DNA of 64,000 bases from RPRC01 sp034933285 (lineage in GTDB: Bacteria; Desulfobacterota; Desulfuromonadia; Geobacterales; Geobacteraceae): NCBI GenBank assembly GCA_034933285.1, contig JAYFNT010000009.1, forward strand, positions 62,001 to 126,000, read 5' to 3'. Below are positions 43,759 through 52,398 of this stretch, piece by piece. A model generated the notes under the pieces. The model saw nothing but the letters and a program-made list of their open reading frames with translations, was not told where the DNA came from and searched no databases. The first letter of the stretch is position 1. Each line of letters begins with the position of its first letter. The translations under genes were made by a program, and so were the position numbers.

Positions 43759-45414
43759 CTACATCCTTTCAGGTGCAGAGACGCCAAGAAGCAGCAGACC
43801 GTTCTTCAACACCTGGGCAGTGCATTCAAGAAGATACAGGCGTGACGAAGTGAGCTCGTCGTCTTCACCCAGCACCCTGTTTTTGTTGTAAAAACTGTGG
43901 AATTGGCCTGCCAGCTCCTGGAGGTAGTAGGGAACACGGTGAGGCTCGAAACACAAGGCACTACCTGCCACTATCTCCGGAAACACTGAAAGCATCTTTA
44001 TGAGCGACATTTCCTCGGGTGTCCCGAGCCTGGCCAGTGTGCTGTCAGATGGAGACAGGCCTTTTTCACGGGCGCTTTCGAATATGCTGCATATCCTTGC
44101 ATGTGCATACTGGACATAATAAACAGGATTCTCTGAATTCTGGCGTTTGGCAAGTTCGAGATCAAAGTCCAGCTGGCTGTCCGAACGGCGCATGAGGAAG
44201 AAGAAGCGGGCAGCGTCGCGTCCGACTTCATCAACGACTTCCTTCAATGTTACGAATTCACCGCTTCGGGTGGACATGGCAACCGGCGCTCCGTCGCGTA
44301 GAAGCGCAACCAGTTGCACGAGCACGATTTTCAAGTCATCGGGATTCCTGCCCAGCCCCTGCGCCACACTCTTCAATCTGGGAACATACCCGTGATGGTC
44401 GGCGCCCCAGACATCGACCACGACATCAAAGCCCTGCTCGAACTTTTCCCGGTGATAGGCTATGTCGGAGGCGAAATAAGTGGTCACTCCATTGCCGCGA
44501 ACAACTACCCGGTCCTTGTCGTCGCCAAAGTCCGTAGTGCGAAACCAGAGTGCTCCCTCTTTCTCATAAAGAAGCCCTTTTTCCCGCATGTGCCTGATCG
44601 AGTCGTCAACTTTGCCGCTGTCGAAAAGAGTCTGTTCTGAAAACCATGTGTCATGCACGACGCCGAAGTCTGCGAGGTCTTGCCTGATACCCTTGAGAAT
44701 CACGTCTCCGCCGATCTTGGCACAGTGACGGATTGCCTCGTCCTCAGGCATTTCGAGATATCTGTCGCCGTACTTTGTAATCAGGTCCCTTGCTATGTCT
44801 CTTATATAGTCTCCCTGATAGCAGTTTTCCGGGAATTCAACAAATTGTCCGAGAAGTTCTCGATAACGGAGGTAAACCGATCTGCCGAGTGTATCCATCT
44901 GATTTCCGGCATCGTTGATGTAGTATTCCCGCACCACGTCAAATCCGGCAGCTGTAAGGATAGATGCTATGGCATCACCGGTTGCGGCGCCGCGGCCATG
45001 ACCGATATGAAGAGGTCCGGTCGGATTGGCGCTGACGAATTCCACCTGGATTTTTTTGCCTTGCCCGACGGTGCTCTTCCCGTAATTGTCCCCTGCAGAG
45101 GTTATTTTACGCAGGCTTTCCCGCCATACATCTTTGTTGATGAAAAAATTGATGAAACCCGGGCCGGCGATTTCGATGCTTTCGAAGAAACTGTCGCTGC
45201 CTGCCAACTCTTTCACCAAAGTGTCGGCAATCTTCCTGGGTGGTTTCTTTTCGTCGCGCGCAAGTGCCATGGCAATGTTTGACGCGTAATCACCATGATC
45301 GGCGTGGTTAGGCACTTCTATGACAATTTCAGGAATGCGGCCGGAAGCCAGGCTTCCGTTCGCGTAACAGCGCTCGAGCGATTTCATGACCCGAACGCGG
45401 ATCTCGTTCTTCAT
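43759..45414 (-). CDS. argS: Arginyl-tRNA synthetase
   Basis: 551 residues, class I synthetase charging tRNA-Arg. The HIGH motif is exact (PTGPLHIGHG, His136-His139) and the second signature is the relaxed VAMSTRSGEFVTL, usual for ArgRS, which lacks a strict KMSKS. The N-terminal Arg-tRNA-synthetase domain and the C-terminal anticodon-binding helices are present. The start overlaps the upstream Cys-rich gene by one base (TAATG). Confidence 0.96.
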   Translation of the reverse strand: MKNEIRVRVMKSLERCYANGSLASGRIPEIVIEVPNHADHGDYASNIAMALARDEKKPPRKIADTLVKELAGSDSFFESIEIAGPGFINFFINKDVWRESLRKITSAGDNYGKSTVGQGKKIQVEFVSANPTGPLHIGHGRGAATGDAIASILTAAGFDVVREYYINDAGNQMDTLGRSVYLRYRELLGQFVEFPENCYQGDYIRDIARDLITKYGDRYLEMPEDEAIRHCAKIGGDVILKGIRQDLADFGVVHDTWFSEQTLFDSGKVDDSIRHMREKGLLYEKEGALWFRTTDFGDDKDRVVVRGNGVTTYFASDIAYHREKFEQGFDVVVDVWGADHHGYVPRLKSVAQGLGRNPDDLKIVLVQLVALLRDGAPVAMSTRSGEFVTLKEVVDEVGRDAARFFFLMRRSDSQLDFDLELAKRQNSENPVYYVQYAHARICSIFESAREKGLSPSDSTLARLGTPEEMSLIKMLSVFPEIVAGSALCFEPHRVPYYLQELAGQFHSFYNKNRVLGEDDELTSSRLYLLECTAQVLKNGLLLLGVSAPERM

Positions 45415-45695
45415 TATACCTCCGCAGACTTGGCATCCTTTTCAGGATTTTCTTCGTCCTGATCCTTTATGGAAACATCTCTTGAAAAATCGGGGCACTT
45501 GGCTCCACCGTCAGGGACGCAGAAGCGCTTGTTGCAATTTGCTCTCCAGGCGCAAACCACGCACCGTTGTATTTGTCTTGATTCCGGCATTATCATGCTC
45601 CGATCCGGACTATCCGCTGATATGGATGCCGGTATTCTGTTTGCTTGTTGAAAAGACGTTACTCCACAATTGGCGCAGGTTTTATTACGGGGCAT
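45414..45695 (-). CDS. Small Cys-rich (zinc-ribbon-like) protein
   Basis: 93 residues with CANC near the start and a second cluster CVVCAWRANCNKRFC...C. The layout suggests one or two bound metals, probably zinc. The C-terminal third is acidic and disordered. It is coupled to argS through a TAATG overlap. No function is known, and no close family is recalled. Confidence 0.6.
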   Translation of the reverse strand: MPRNKTCANCGVTSFQQANRIPASISADSPDRSMIMPESRQIQRCVVCAWRANCNKRFCVPDGGAKCPDFSRDVSIKDQDEENPEKDAKSAEV

Positions 45696-45731
45696 GCTCC
45701 GAATGGAATGGAAAGCTGCATGGGGAGACGC

Positions 45732-46010
45732 CTATTTCTTTGCAGGGAACTGGTAAATGACCTCATTCCTGCGCACGAGTCCGAAGTCTTTCCTGGCGAT
45801 GCTTTCCAAGTATCGCCGGTCGGACTTCAGTGCTTCGATTTCCTGTTTGAGCTTGTCGTTCTCCGCTTTGAGGATGGCTGCACGCTGCTGAATTTCTTCT
45901 TTTTCGCGGTCAAGGTGATAAATCCGCAGCAAACCGCGCTCGCCAAAGATGGTGAATGACAGGAATATGAGAATGAATGCTGCCGGGATGAGATACATCC
46001 TCTTTTTCAT
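45732..46010 (-). CDS. ftsB: Cell-division protein FtsB/DivIC family
   Basis: 92 residues with a membrane helix (about 5-22) and a leucine-heptad coiled coil (about 30-65), ending YLESIARKDFGLVRRNEVIYQF, the FtsB signature. FtsB joins FtsL and FtsQ to activate septal wall synthesis. The start overlaps the UDP-xylose synthase gene by 4 nt (ATGA). Confidence 0.88.
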   Translation of the reverse strand: MKKRMYLIPAAFILIFLSFTIFGERGLLRIYHLDREKEEIQQRAAILKAENDKLKQEIEALKSDRRYLESIARKDFGLVRRNEVIYQFPAKK

Positions 46011-46960
46011 ATGTCCAGATTGCCTCTGTCTTTATTCAGAACGCGCTCGAAATATTCAATGGTCTTCTTCAAACCTGTTTCCAAATCTATCCGGGGTTCC
46101 CATCCAAGCATCTGCCGTGCCCGTGAAATGTCGGGCTGACGTTGCCGTGGATCGTCGGACGGCAAATCAGTGTAAACTAACTTGGATGAAGATCCGGTAA
46201 GGTCGATTATCCTGGTGGCGAATTCCAGGATGGTCGTTTCCGCCGGGTTTCCGATGTTAACGGGATCTGTGCAATTACCATCCTGCATGAGGCGTATCAA
46301 CCCTTCGACCAGATCGTCGATATAACAGAAAGAACGTGTTTGAAGACCGTCGCCGTATACGGTTATATCTTCGCCCCTAAGCGCCTGAACAATGAAATTT
46401 GAGACCACTCGGCCGTCGTTCAGGGCCATGCGCGGGCCATAGGTGTTGAAAATCCGGACAATGCGGATGTCAACCCCATTTTGCCGATGATAATCCATCA
46501 TGAGGGTTTCGGCAACCCTTTTGCCTTCATCGTAGCAGCTGCGGATACCTATCGGGTTTACATTTCCCCAGTAGTTTTCGGATTGGGGATGGACCAAAGG
46601 GTCGCCATAGACTTCCGAAGTCGAGGCCTGGAGGATGCGGGCTTTTACGCGTTTGGCCAAGCCGAGCATGTTGATGGTTCCGATGACGTTGGTTTTGATC
46701 GTTTTAACCGGATTGTACTGGTAGTGAACCGGTGAGGCGGGGCAGGCGAGATTGAAAATACGGTCGGTTTCCAACAGGATCGGCTCGATAATATCATGGC
46801 GGAGCAGTTCGAACCGATGACTGTCAAGGAGTTGGTCGACGTTTCTTTTGCTTCCGGTGAAAAAATTGTCGAGGCAGAGTACGTCATGTCCGTCCCGAAT
46901 AAGCCGTTCACAGAGATGGGAGCCTATGAAGCCTGCGCCTCCTGTAACCAGAACTCGCAT
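46007..46960 (-). CDS. UDP-glucuronate decarboxylase (UDP-xylose synthase)
   Basis: 317 residues, NAD-bound SDR enzyme with GGAGFIGSHL at the start, catalytic SCYDEGKR (Tyr-x3-Lys) and the UXS features FNLACPASPVHYQ and GDGLQTRSFCYIDDLV. It turns UDP-glucuronate into UDP-xylose for glycan synthesis. The substrate would come from the dehydrogenase encoded 4 nt upstream. Confidence 0.9.
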   Translation of the reverse strand: MRVLVTGGAGFIGSHLCERLIRDGHDVLCLDNFFTGSKRNVDQLLDSHRFELLRHDIIEPILLETDRIFNLACPASPVHYQYNPVKTIKTNVIGTINMLGLAKRVKARILQASTSEVYGDPLVHPQSENYWGNVNPIGIRSCYDEGKRVAETLMMDYHRQNGVDIRIVRIFNTYGPRMALNDGRVVSNFIVQALRGEDITVYGDGLQTRSFCYIDDLVEGLIRLMQDGNCTDPVNIGNPAETTILEFATRIIDLTGSSSKLVYTDLPSDDPRQRQPDISRARQMLGWEPRIDLETGLKKTIEYFERVLNKDRGNLDI

Positions 46961-46964
46961 TGGC

Positions 46965-48323
46965 TTATCCTTTCTCTGTGCTGAAAACGCTGCCGTTCCG
47001 GCCGATTGCGTGATATTCGAAACCCATCTGCTTCATCCTGCAAGGGTTATAAAGGTTCCTGCCGTCAAAAATGACCGGCCTTGTCATCAATGAAGATATT
47101 CTTTCAAAATCGGGATTTCGGTATTCGTTCCATTCGGTGACTATCACCAATGCATCGGCAGCACTGAGTATTTCATATTCATTGCTGCCGTAAGTTACTC
47201 TGTCGCCGAAATGACGTTTGGCTTCCCTGATGGCGACGGGGTCATGAACGGAAACTTCCGCGCCTGCTTCCAGCAGGGATTCTACAATGGTTATTGAAGG
47301 GGCTTCCCGCATGTCATCCGTGCTTGGTTTGAATGACAGACCCCAGATTGCGAAACGCCTCCCGTCGAGCGACCGTGCAATGGAGTTGTTGCCGAAATGG
47401 GCCATGATCTTTCGTGGAAGAACCATTTTCTGACGTTCATTTGCTTCCTCTACTGATTTCAGGAGCAGAAAATCATATCCTGATTCCTCGGCGGTCATGA
47501 CCAGAGCCTTGACGTCTTTGGGAAAGCAAGATCCGCCGTAACCTACACCAGGGAAAAGGAAGTCGTAGCCTATGCGGCTATCGGAGCCTATACCTTCTCT
47601 CACGGACGCCACATCAGCGCCGAGAAGCTCGCAGAGGTTTGCCATCTGGTTCATGAAGGTGATCTTTGTCGCAAGCATGGCATTGGCGGCGTATTTTGTC
47701 ATTTCTGCGCTGCGAACATCCATGACTATCATGCGGTCGACTTTTCGTGAAAAAGGAGCATAGAGCTCCTTCATGATTTCAGCCGTGCGGACGTTGTCCA
47801 CGCCCACCACGATTCTGTCAGGCTTCATGAAATCGTCGATTGCAGCGCCTTCCTTGAGGAATTCGGGGTTCGATACTACATCAAACTCTATGTCGACTCC
47901 ACGATGGAAAAGTTCTTCACTGATAGTGTGGCGCACCTTGTCCGCAGTTCCAACAGGTACTGTGGACTTGTTAACGATAATCTTGAAAGTTTCCATTGAA
48001 CGGCCGATTTCCCTGGCGACCGCGAGGACGTGATGCAAGTCGGCAGAGCCGTCTTCACCCGGCGGTGTTCCGACCGCGATGAACAGGAGCAGGGAAGTTT
48101 TTACCGCGGTTGCAAGATCGGTAGTGAAGCTGAGCCGTCCGTCAGCCGTATTCCTCAGAACGAGTTCCTTCAAGCCGGGCTCGTATATGGGTATTATTCC
48201 GTCGTTAAGTCCCTGTACTTTTGCCTCGTTGATATCAACGCACAAAACTTTGTTTCCACTTTCGGCAAAACAAGCGCCGGCCACAAGACCTACATAGCCA
48301 GTACCGATCACGCATACTTTCAT
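46965..48323 (-). CDS. ugd: UDP-glucose 6-dehydrogenase
   Basis: 452 residues. The N-terminal NAD fold MKVCVIGTGYVGLVAGAC and the catalytic Cys segment GVGYGGSCFPKDVKAL are intact. It oxidises UDP-glucose to UDP-glucuronate in two steps. ATG 48323 is chosen because GAGGT precedes it and the NAD fold starts at once. With the next gene it makes a two-enzyme path to UDP-xylose. Confidence 0.95.
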   Translation of the reverse strand: MKVCVIGTGYVGLVAGACFAESGNKVLCVDINEAKVQGLNDGIIPIYEPGLKELVLRNTADGRLSFTTDLATAVKTSLLLFIAVGTPPGEDGSADLHHVLAVAREIGRSMETFKIIVNKSTVPVGTADKVRHTISEELFHRGVDIEFDVVSNPEFLKEGAAIDDFMKPDRIVVGVDNVRTAEIMKELYAPFSRKVDRMIVMDVRSAEMTKYAANAMLATKITFMNQMANLCELLGADVASVREGIGSDSRIGYDFLFPGVGYGGSCFPKDVKALVMTAEESGYDFLLLKSVEEANERQKMVLPRKIMAHFGNNSIARSLDGRRFAIWGLSFKPSTDDMREAPSITIVESLLEAGAEVSVHDPVAIREAKRHFGDRVTYGSNEYEILSAADALVIVTEWNEYRNPDFERISSLMTRPVIFDGRNLYNPCRMKQMGFEYHAIGRNGSVFSTEKG

Positions 48324-48573
48324 TTCAAATACCTCTATTAAGTGGATATTGCCGGATGAGGGTGAAGGGGGCGCACTCTGTCCGGCCGTCATCAATCCGT
48401 ATGATTTCTGAAGATGAGTTTCTTATAACACAAAAAAAAACCAAAGTTCCAGGAATTTCAACTTCATGCTGCTGTGTGGAGGGCTTTCCGAACAAGAAAA
48501 TTATCTCTTGAGCGATGAATTACCAATGTAAGTAGTTTCATTTTCCCGAAGGATGAGAAAAGCCTAAAAAAGA

Positions 48574-48602
48574 AAAGGGTCCATGCTTTCGCTGAACCCT
48601 TT
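48574..48602 (-). terminator. Rho-independent terminator after tRNA-Ala
   Basis: On the minus strand AAAGGGTTC pairs with GGACCCTTT (one G-U pair) around an 11-nt loop and is followed by TCTTTTTT, 9 nt past the tRNA. Confidence 0.75.
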
Positions 48603-48611
48603 GTTATTTGA

Positions 48612-48687
<76 letters not shown>

Positions 48688-48701
48688 AAACAAGAGACAT
48701 G

Positions 48702-48730
48702 TTTATAGCAAAAGGGAAATCTCCTGTCAA
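48702..48730 (-). promoter_or_regulatory. Sigma-70 promoter of tRNA-Ala
   Basis: On the minus strand: TTGACA, 17-nt spacer, TATAAA, 14 nt from the tRNA 5' end. Confidence 0.85.
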
Positions 48731-48804
48731 TATATTTTCTGCAGAAGAATTTCATAACCTTAATATCGTTGCAGGTGAAGTCTCTTCTTCATGAAAGCAC
48801 TTCC

Positions 48805-48833
48805 TTGACAAGCTAGGGCTTTGTTGTTAAATA
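48805..48833 (+). promoter_or_regulatory. Sigma-70 promoter candidate for the ferritin-like gene
   Basis: TTGACA, 17-nt spacer, TAAATA, 43 nt before the GTG start at 48876. The -10 is weak. Confidence 0.5.
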
Positions 48834-48875
48834 GGTTTGGAACGTAGTGATTAAAGCTGCATGGAGGGATAGCGC

Positions 48876-49328
48876 GTGGATATTTCAACCATGGATGACA
48901 TTCTTGATCTGGCCTTGGAAAGAGAAGATGCCGCTTACAGGCTCTATCTCAATGCGGCAAAAAAAGCGACGAATCAGTCCGCCAAAAAGATCTTCGATGA
49001 ACTTGCCGAGCAGGAGTCCGGACACAAGAAACTTATTTTACGACTGGACAAACAAAAGATCGCCGGTTATGCATTCACCCAGGTTCCGGATCTGGGAATC
49101 AGCGAATACCTGGTGAACATTCCGTACCATGACAACATGACATACCAGGAGATCCTTGTGTATGCCATGAAGAGCGAGGAAAAATCATATCGCTTTTATA
49201 TGGAGGCAGAAAAAATGACCGACGACCCGGAACTGAAAAAGCTGTTGTTGATGCTTGCCAATGAAGAGAAAAAGCACAAGTTCCGGTTGGAAACACTTTA
49301 CGAGGACAAGGTTTTGACGGAAATGTAG
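48876..49328 (+). CDS. Ferritin-like (rubrerythrin-type) diiron protein
   Basis: 150 residues forming a four-helix bundle: each half carries Glu plus a Glu-x-x-His motif (EREDAAYRLY with EQESGHKK, then SEEKSYRFY with NEEKKHKF), the ligand set of a diiron centre. No rubredoxin domain is attached. It may reduce peroxide or store iron. GTG 48876 is chosen since GGAGGG lies upstream; ATG 48891 is the alternative. Confidence 0.85.
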   Translation: MDISTMDDILDLALEREDAAYRLYLNAAKKATNQSAKKIFDELAEQESGHKKLILRLDKQKIAGYAFTQVPDLGISEYLVNIPYHDNMTYQEILVYAMKSEEKSYRFYMEAEKMTDDPELKKLLLMLANEEKKHKFRLETLYEDKVLTEM

Positions 49329-49352
49329 AAAGAATTCACCAAATACTTGGAA

Positions 49353-49372
49353 AAAGGCCTTTTTGGGCCTTT
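49353..49372. terminator. Bidirectional terminator between ferritin-like gene and plsY
   Basis: AAAGGCC and GGCCTTT pair around a 6-nt loop with a run of eight T on the plus strand and A on the other side. It ends the plus-strand ferritin-like transcript; the plsY stop at 49376 sits directly beside it, so it may serve both. Confidence 0.8.
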
Positions 49373-49375
49373 TTT

Positions 49376-49963
49376 TTATGCCTTGAAACGGTTTTCGGTG
49401 CCGTTTATCAGACGCTTTATGTTTGAGCTGTGTTTAACAATTACTGTTGACGCAATTACAAGGGACATGGCAACAACGACCGGTTTCCGGTCGACGAGCG
49501 CTGTGAAAACAGGCATCATTGCCGCGGCCGAAATGGATGCAAGTGAAACAAAACGCCATGTTACGAGCACAATTATGAAAATGCCCAGAGAACACAGGAC
49601 CGCCAGGGGTGAAACTGAAAGGAAGACACCCAGGGCAGTGGCGACACCCTTTCCGCCTTTGAACTTGAGGAAAATTGGGAAGATGTGTCCGAGAAACGCG
49701 GCAACACCCGCTAGAGCGATTACCAGATCGGAACACCCCAATGCCCTGGCCACCACGACCGGAAGAACCCCCTTGAGACAATCGCCGATCAGAGTGAGAA
49801 TTCCCACAGTTCGTCCCATTGTACGGTATACGTTTGTGGCGCCGATGTTGCCGCTCCCTGTGGTGCGGATGTCGACACCTCCGACAGCCTTGGAGAGGAG
49901 AAGCCCTGTTGGTATGGAACCTATGATATATGCGATAAAAACGAGCAAAACATTCTGGATCAT
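49376..49963 (-). CDS. plsY: Acyl-phosphate:glycerol-3-phosphate acyltransferase
   Basis: 195 residues, five to seven membrane helices. The motifs GSIPTGLLLSK, GSGNIGATN and GHIFPIFLKFKGGKGVAT are those of PlsY, which acylates glycerol 3-phosphate in the first step of phospholipid synthesis. It lies 98 nt after the MauE/DoxX-like gene on the same strand. Confidence 0.94.
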   Translation of the reverse strand: MIQNVLLVFIAYIIGSIPTGLLLSKAVGGVDIRTTGSGNIGATNVYRTMGRTVGILTLIGDCLKGVLPVVVARALGCSDLVIALAGVAAFLGHIFPIFLKFKGGKGVATALGVFLSVSPLAVLCSLGIFIIVLVTWRFVSLASISAAAMMPVFTALVDRKPVVVAMSLVIASTVIVKHSSNIKRLINGTENRFKA

Positions 49964-50061
49964 GAGTGGCGACTCCGGAAAAACACGATTGGCAAGGCCT
50001 CAGTATGCCGTAAGTAGCATGAACGACAGCTTTGCGCATAACCTGCCGGCAGAGGATGAAG

Positions 50062-50499
50062 TTATTTCCTGGAAAACATTGTTCCCCGTTGATATTTGAA
50101 GATGGAGACAGCCATGGCCAGAAAAATGAAATCTCTCAGGATTACCAACCAGGCAGGAGTTTTGCCTCCTCCCTGACGGAAACACCCACAATCTATATCC
50201 AGTCCTCTGGCTACGGTCGATACAAGGAGCACTATGAAGATGATGTTCAAAGCAACAACAATTCCGGCTGCAGCCTTTACACGATACCCGGAAATCAGCA
50301 GGATGCCGCAAGTCGCTTCAATCCATGGCAAGGTGGCGGCTACCAGGTGGTTAAGGAAAAAAGGGAGGACATTATAGGCAGCCACTGATCCGGCAAATGC
50401 TTCGGGATCGCGTATCTTCCAGAAAGAGGCGTAAACGAATACCAGACCAAGTCCGATTCGCAGCAAAACCATCAGAAGATGTTTGCGGCTGTTTTTCAT
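50062..50499 (-). CDS. MauE/DoxX-like membrane protein
   Basis: 145 residues with four membrane helices. FVYASFWKIRDPEAFAGSVAAYNVLP and DIDCGCFRQG match the MauE/DoxX group, of which some members help form disulfides in partner proteins. The DCGC pair is likely the redox part. Its ATG overlaps the rhodanese stop (ATGA), so the two are coupled. Confidence 0.8.
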   Translation of the reverse strand: MKNSRKHLLMVLLRIGLGLVFVYASFWKIRDPEAFAGSVAAYNVLPFFLNHLVAATLPWIEATCGILLISGYRVKAAAGIVVALNIIFIVLLVSTVARGLDIDCGCFRQGGGKTPAWLVILRDFIFLAMAVSIFKYQRGTMFSRK

Positions 50500-50987
50500 T
50501 TATCGGTTCCTTCAACTGGAAGGCCGGCGTCTTTCCATTCCGGAAGACCACCTTCAAAAACCAGTACTTTTTCATATCCTGCTTTAAGGAGTTTTTCAGC
50601 CAGGAGCCTGCTGTCGTGGCAGCCGTATCCGGAACAATATACTACAAAAAGTTTGGAAGGATCGTTCTTTTTCCTGAATTCGGGCAGTTTTCGATCGAAC
50701 TCGGCAAGTGGCAGTGAAACTGCTTTATGTATGTGGGCGGCAACAAAAGCAGATGTCTCCCTTGCATCCACGAAAAGTGCCTGGTCTTCTTCGTAGAGCT
50801 CACGCACTTGAAGCAGTCCTGCAGGGGTGATTTGAGGATTGTTGGCTGAAGAAACGGGTGCGGATTTGCCGCCATTTTGAATATTGAGCAGCATCCTGCG
50901 GTTTACGACAAGGCCTATCGAAACAGCGATCAGAATAATGATCCCCATTTCAAGGAAAATTTTTTTCCATTGGTTCGTTATTGACAT
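50496..50987 (-). CDS. Membrane-anchored rhodanese-domain protein
   Basis: 163 residues: one membrane helix (about 14-30), a linker, and a single rhodanese domain (about 52-155) with active-site loop VYCSGYGCHDS. The first Cys is the catalytic one, so it can carry a persulfide sulfur. It probably faces the periplasm and works with the MauE/DoxX-like protein encoded next. The ATG at 50987 has GAGGG very close. Confidence 0.85.
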   Translation of the reverse strand: MSITNQWKKIFLEMGIIILIAVSIGLVVNRRMLLNIQNGGKSAPVSSANNPQITPAGLLQVRELYEEDQALFVDARETSAFVAAHIHKAVSLPLAEFDRKLPEFRKKNDPSKLFVVYCSGYGCHDSRLLAEKLLKAGYEKVLVFEGGLPEWKDAGLPVEGTDK

Positions 50988-51033
50988 ATCCCTCGTGAAC
51001 AGTCTGCCTGGAAGAAGCTTTGAACGCTGCCGG

Positions 51034-51399
51034 TTATGGTTCCTTGACCAGACAGACCTTGTCGTTCTTGTCGCAGTAGCGCACAACATTGACTTTTTCC
51101 AGTGTAATGAGACCGCCTTCCATTATCTCATCTATTTTCGGCATAACTGCATCGATCTTTTCCGGGCTGGCCACAACTTCGATAATGATCGGAAGCGCGC
51201 TTGAAAGATCGAGGAGACGGTCTGTATGGTAAACGCTGTGAACACCGAATCCTGCGATCCCCCGTAAAACCGTGGCCCCGGCAAATCCTTCTTCGATCAG
51301 CATATCAACAAGCGCCAGGTAGAGAGGTTTGTGCCCGTGCTTGTCATTTTCATTGATATGAATGCGCATGAGGACTTTTTCACCGGTGAATTTAGTCAT
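51034..51399 (-). CDS. DUF190 protein
   Basis: 121 residues of the DUF190 family (KVLMRIHINENDKHGHKPLYLALVDML, GATVLRGIAGFGVHSVYHT), a PII-like ferredoxin fold often paired with CrcB. GGGGGGAAA precedes the ATG. It lies 8 nt after crcB, so a role in controlling fluoride export is likely but unproven. Confidence 0.88.
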   Translation of the reverse strand: MTKFTGEKVLMRIHINENDKHGHKPLYLALVDMLIEEGFAGATVLRGIAGFGVHSVYHTDRLLDLSSALPIIIEVVASPEKIDAVMPKIDEIMEGGLITLEKVNVVRYCDKNDKVCLVKEP

Positions 51400-51407
51400 T
51401 TTCCCCC

Positions 51408-51782
51408 CTATAACTGTCTGGCAGCAAAAATTCCTATCCAGGTAAACATTAGGCAGACCAGAACGCTTATTGCTACATTCAGAAATGCGACCAGTAGCTC
51501 TCCTTCTTCTATGAGCCTGAAGGTTTCGTAGCTGAAGGTGGAAAACGTGGTGAGACCTCCAAGGAAACCGACTGTAAGGCCGACCCTGAGTGTTGCCGGG
51601 ACCATGGTACTGCGTATGCCGAACTCCATGAGAAATCCTATGATAAATGCGCCGAGGATATTGACTACGAAAGTGCCGTATGGGAAATCCCGTCCCAGCA
51701 ATCCATAGACCCATCCGGAGAGATAATAGCGCGACAGGCAGCCTGCTGCGCCGCATAATGCAACAGCAACAGCTATTTCCAT
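51408..51782 (-). CDS. crcB: Fluoride ion channel CrcB/FluC
   Basis: 124 residues with four membrane helices. The motifs GAAGCLSRYYLSG, GTFVVNILGAFIIG and GFLGGLTTFSTFSYE with the fluoride-lining Phe and Thr residues are intact. It lets fluoride leave the cell as a dual-topology dimer. GGAGGACCT precedes the ATG. No fluoride riboswitch is seen upstream. Confidence 0.92.
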   Translation of the reverse strand: MEIAVAVALCGAAGCLSRYYLSGWVYGLLGRDFPYGTFVVNILGAFIIGFLMEFGIRSTMVPATLRVGLTVGFLGGLTTFSTFSYETFRLIEEGELLVAFLNVAISVLVCLMFTWIGIFAARQL

Positions 51783-51895
51783 AGGTCCTCCAAAAAAGGT
51801 TTTCTTCTTGTCCGCGAACGGATAAATGTTGAGGAGGTCTGACAGTTTAAAATGATACGAAAGTCAGATACGTATGAACCAGATTATGATGCCAC

Positions 51896-51924
51896 AAACT
51901 AGCCTGAAATTCACGCATTGTCAA
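51896..51924 (-). promoter_or_regulatory. Sigma-70 promoter candidate for the crcB operon
   Basis: On the minus strand: TTGACA, 17-nt spacer, TAGTTT, about 110 nt upstream of crcB. The -10 is weak. Confidence 0.4.
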
Positions 51925-52018
51925 GGAGCGCATAAACTGTCCACAGCAATACTTTACCGTTGAACCGTGACAAAACGCAGATCCATTTTTCTTCAAACAA
52001 CATGCAAATATTATGTGT

Positions 52019-52047
52019 TGCTTTGCGGCTGCTAAAATTGTACAAAA
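52019..52047 (+). promoter_or_regulatory. Sigma-70 promoter candidate for the HDOD/GGDEF cluster
   Basis: TTGCTT, 17-nt spacer, TACAAA, 33 nt before the start at 52081. Confidence 0.5.
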
Positions 52048-52080
52048 TGACTTGGCTAATCTGATGGCGAGGAGTGGAGA

Positions 52081-52398
52081 ATGCAGAAAATTCCCTTTTC
52101 ATTGGCACAACCCGGTATGATTCTGGCGAGAGATGTGATAAGGGTCGACAATCCTAACGGGCCTCCGATATGCGGTAAGGGATTGATATTGACCGAACCG
52201 TTGATTGAGAGACTTGCAAACCTCGAGGTGCAGTCGATTACAGTACAGGGACATCCGCTCAACATCGATGGAGACAGGACACTGGAGGAGGATCTTGAAG
52301 ACCTGGAAAGGCGCTTCCGCTTCGTTTCTGACGACCCTTTGGCCGAAAAATTGAAAAATATCTACAGAAATTACCTGATTCGCATAAGGGGAGAATGA
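52081..52398 (+). CDS. Small protein with DUF3391-like features
   Basis: 105 residues. The start (FSLAQPGMILARDVIR, then GKGLILTEPLIERLANLEVQSITVQG) resembles the short N-terminal part found before HD-GYP domains, here as a free protein, followed by an acidic helical tail. Its stop overlaps the HDOD gene start. It likely works with the HDOD protein. Confidence 0.65.
   Translation: MQKIPFSLAQPGMILARDVIRVDNPNGPPICGKGLILTEPLIERLANLEVQSITVQGHPLNIDGDRTLEEDLEDLERRFRFVSDDPLAEKLKNIYRNYLIRIRGE

Noticed and set aside
51783..51910. Possible fluoride riboswitch before crcB
   Set aside because: The leader lacks the conserved fluoride-motif blocks; only a ribosome site and a possible promoter are seen.
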